Positions 32,194-34,302 of a DNA stretch of 34,302 nucleotides are shown here, in pieces (position 1 is the stretch's first letter; the number at the start of each line of letters is the position of its first letter). Under the pieces are notes generated by a model. It did not search any database. It had not been told where the DNA came from and saw nothing but the letters and a program-made list of their open reading frames with translations. The DNA comes from Nitrospira sp. ST-bin4 (GTDB taxonomy: Bacteria > Nitrospirota > Nitrospiria > Nitrospirales > Nitrospiraceae): NCBI GenBank assembly GCA_002083565.1, contig MSXM01000063.1, positions 16,830-51,131 on the forward strand, given 5' to 3'. The position numbers and the translations under genes were made by a program.

Positions 32194-32967
32194 GTGGAAC
32201 TATTCGTCGTGTGCGTCGCGGCATTGCTGGCTTCGGGCCTCACGCTATTTTCTGGATTCGGGCTTGGTACGCTGCTGATGCCGGTGGTCGCCCTTTTCTT
32301 CCCCTTGGACCTGGCGATTGCGATCACGGCCATGGTCCATCTGGCCAACAACCTTTTCAAAATTGGATTGCTCGGGCGAAAGGCCGATTACTCTGTGCTG
32401 CTGAAGTTCGGGTTGCCTGCGATCGTGGCGGCCTTCGCGGGAGCTGCGGTGCTGACGTATCTGGGGGAAGTCACACCGATCTACGAATACCAGGCGTTTG
32501 GGAGTGACCGACAGGTAACGGTACTCAAGCTGATCATCGGGGTCCTCATCATTTCCTTCGTTGTCTTGGAGCTTTCTCCCACTTTCTCGAAGGTGGCGCT
32601 CGATCGCCAATGGCTCCCGCTCGGCGGCATCATCAGCGGGTTCTTCGGCGGATTGTCAGGGCATCAAGGCGCCTTTCGCAGCATGTTCTTGATTAAAGCA
32701 GGTCTTGAGAAGGAAACGTTTGTCGCCACCGGCGTCGTGCTTGCCGTCATGGTGGATCTCTCCCGCATGGTCATCTACGGCGCCGGCATATCGGCCCATG
32801 GTGAGGTCATCGAGTGGCAGTTGGTTTTTGGCGCGAGCGTTTCCGCCTTTACCGGAGCATACGTCGGAGCGAAGATGCTGAAGAAGGTCACGCTTCGGTC
32901 TGTTCAGTTGGGTGTCTCTGCGCTGTTGATAGTGGTTGGAGGTGGGCTGATTGCGGGTGTCTTATGA
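32194..32967 (+). CDS. TauE/SafE family membrane transporter
   Basis: A 257-residue permease of the TauE/SafE (DUF81) family, whose members move sulfite, sulfoacetate or other organosulfonate anions across the inner membrane. The hydrophobicity pattern fits about eight helices in two halves. Family-like signatures are GFGLGTLLMP near the start and the second-half repeat GGIISGFFGGLSGHQGAFRS. It begins with GTG behind a GGGGAG ribosome site. The substrate is unknown. No sulfur-metabolism genes are adjacent. Confidence 0.9.
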   Translation: MELFVVCVAALLASGLTLFSGFGLGTLLMPVVALFFPLDLAIAITAMVHLANNLFKIGLLGRKADYSVLLKFGLPAIVAAFAGAAVLTYLGEVTPIYEYQAFGSDRQVTVLKLIIGVLIISFVVLELSPTFSKVALDRQWLPLGGIISGFFGGLSGHQGAFRSMFLIKAGLEKETFVATGVVLAVMVDLSRMVIYGAGISAHGEVIEWQLVFGASVSAFTGAYVGAKMLKKVTLRSVQLGVSALLIVVGGGLIAGVL

Positions 32968-33099
32968 TCAAGCCCTACGCACGAACGTCAGCATACGATT
33001 CCCGACGCGATTCTCATTCGCCATTGGAAAGTTGAGAGTACGGCGTGGGAACAGGTGGTGTGCCTATGAAATCAGGGCTGCTATGTTCTGTAAATTCTC

Positions 33100-33127
33100 T
33101 TGCCTCAACGATTCGATCCTTCATAAT
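33100..33127 (+). promoter_or_regulatory. Possible promoter of the Sel1/HEAT gene
   Basis: TTGCCT (33100-33105) and CATAAT (33122-33127) with a 16-base spacer, about 60 bases before the ATG at 33187. The -10 is 5/6, the -35 only 3/6. Confidence 0.35.
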
Positions 33128-33186
33128 CAGCGCAGTACCCATGGTCGAACCACGAGAACCCTCATAGCCAGTCACGGAGCGCGATT

Positions 33187-34302
33187 ATGCCTGCCACCAC
33201 TGTCCTGCTATCCATAGTCCTCTTCCTCTGTTCGATTCCTCAGATTGCGGGAGCCGGTCTTGATTCCGGCGTCTCGGCATTTGAGCGAGGAGACTATCAA
33301 ATCGCGCAGCAAGAGTTACGACCGCTCGCTGAGAGCGGCAATCCGAAGGCGCAGTATTACATCGGCCTCATGGCGTACAGCGGAAAGGGTATCGCGCCGG
33401 ACAGCGCCGAAGCGATCAAATGGATCAAACCCGCGGCGGAAAATGGGATGGCCGACGCGCAGTACATCTATGCCCTCTTGTTGGAGGGGGGAACTCCCGG
33501 GGCGGCGGGAAAGATCGAGGCGATCAAATGGTTCACCCTGGCTTCCGATCAAGGCCATGTTGACGCCCAAATGAAGCTGGTTGACCGGTACAGTCGGGGC
33601 GACGGAATCAAGCCAAATCTTGTCCAGGCCTATACATGGTGCGGCGTGGCTCACCTCCATGTCCCGTCACGTTGTAATCCCCAGGAGTCCGTGTCGGCCT
33701 ATCAGATGACGGCCGAGCAGAAGGAAGACGCGAAACGGAACGTGCAACAATGGGTGACCCAACATCCCGTCAACACCTCACATCCATCATTCAAAAGCGC
33801 GCAGCGATTGATCGCTGAGCTCGATCGGGCCGACTTCAAGAAAAAGGAGGAAATCAAGGCATCGCTCGTTCGTATGGGAAATGTTTCAACCCCGGCCATG
33901 TTAGAAGCGCTGCACCAGCGCACGTTCGCACACACCAAACTGCTCACGGACGTCCTGTGCGAGCGAGGGCCTGAATCCTCGAGTGCCATACCGGAACTCA
34001 TCCGCCTCTTGAACGACCCAAGCGTGTTGCAGCCGATCAATTCCCATTTCCTGTCTTCCCTCGCCTGCATCGGGAAAACCTCCCCTGAGGTTCAGTCTTT
34101 TCTGATTTCGCTGTTGAAGGGGGGGAGCGATGCCATGCGGCCCTGGGCCGCCATGTTATTGGAGAATTTTGAGTCAAAAGAAGCCGTGCTTGCGCTCGCC
34201 GATGCACTTGATGATTCACGGCGAACCGTACGCGAAACAGCCGTGAGAGTCTTATTGAGCATGGGACCCAAAGCCGCCCCGGCTGTCCCGGCCCTGTCAA
34301 AG
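33187..34302 (+). CDS. Exported Sel1- and HEAT-repeat protein (3' end outside window)
   Basis: An open frame runs from the ATG at 33187 to the window end (372 codons, no stop). It starts with a signal peptide (TVLLSIVLFLCSIPQIAGA). Sel1-like repeats follow: FERGDYQIAQQELRPLAE, AQYYIGLMAYSGKGI, EAIKWIKPAAENGMADAQY and EAIKWFTLASDQGHVDAQ. After a linker (about 200-250) come HEAT-like helix pairs such as SAIPELIRLLNDPSV, PWAAMLLENF and RRTVRETAVRVLLSMG. The protein is probably periplasmic and acts in protein-protein contacts. A GGAG lies 7 bases before the start. The combination is less usual than either repeat alone. Confidence 0.85.
   Translation, partial: MPATTVLLSIVLFLCSIPQIAGAGLDSGVSAFERGDYQIAQQELRPLAESGNPKAQYYIGLMAYSGKGIAPDSAEAIKWIKPAAENGMADAQYIYALLLEGGTPGAAGKIEAIKWFTLASDQGHVDAQMKLVDRYSRGDGIKPNLVQAYTWCGVAHLHVPSRCNPQESVSAYQMTAEQKEDAKRNVQQWVTQHPVNTSHPSFKSAQRLIAELDRADFKKKEEIKASLVRMGNVSTPAMLEALHQRTFAHTKLLTDVLCERGPESSSAIPELIRLLNDPSVLQPINSHFLSSLACIGKTSPEVQSFLISLLKGGSDAMRPWAAMLLENFESKEAVLALADALDDSRRTVRETAVRVLLSMGPKAAPAVPALSK

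Noticed and set aside
1..34302. CRISPR array, IS element, prophage or integron
   Set aside because: I saw no regularly spaced repeats, transposase or integrase motifs, terminal inverted repeats or phage structural genes.

Overview
The window looks like chromosomal DNA of a moderately GC-rich Gram-negative bacterium, most plausibly a Nitrospira-type organism (phylum Nitrospirota). That placement is an inference from gene content: a lysA-dapA-dapB block plus a DapL-type aminotransferase, many lipoprotein and envelope genes, and tiny two-CxxC zinc-ribbon proteins of a kind I associate with Nitrospira. No rRNA, tRNA, CRISPR array, IS element or prophage was seen.

Layout. 1-2490: lysine/diaminopimelate block (3' part of lysA, dapA, dapB). 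2491-3809: a spacer, a 50-residue zinc-ribbon gene on the minus strand, a membrane-anchored YHS-like protein and a small lipoprotein. 3997-5427: a small transaldolase convergent with a family 5 uracil-DNA glycosylase. 5550-10570: a tight three-gene run of lytic transglycosylase, glycerate 2-kinase and a phosphotransferase built like rifampicin phosphotransferase. 10738-13049: rmuC, a MazG-like pyrophosphohydrolase and a zinc-ribbon/PilZ protein. 13076-15779 (minus strand): dapL, and folK followed by panC.

16100-16628 holds two small unknown genes, one a second zinc ribbon. 16698-22437 (minus strand) is the most interesting part: a stressosome operon rsbR-rsbS-rsbT-rsbX that continues with overlapping genes into a histidine kinase and a NarL-type response regulator. 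A LuxR-type regulator and a two-helix membrane protein follow. The kinase begins with a segment that resembles the RsbT-binding N-terminus of RsbU. This suggests that RsbT released from the stressosome switches on a two-component system rather than a PP2C phosphatase/sigma-B cascade.

22796-29282 is a loose group of single genes: a class I glutamine amidotransferase, several unknown membrane or soluble proteins, a methyltransferase with an Asn/Gly-rich tail, a lipoprotein and a seven-Asp-box propeller lipoprotein. 29437-31985 looks accessory: a minimal nucleotidyltransferase overlapping a small partner gene, an Mrr-type type IV restriction endonuclease broken by a frameshift, and an unknown gene. 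The window ends with a TauE/SafE permease and the 5' part of an exported Sel1/HEAT-repeat protein.

Together dapA, dapB, dapL and lysA cover most of the short DapL route to lysine and meso-diaminopimelate; dapF (epimerase) is not in the window. Many genes here are joined by ATGA or GTGA stop/start overlaps (mazG-pilZ, folK-panC, rsbX-kinase, nucleotidyltransferase-partner), so translational coupling seems common in this genome.
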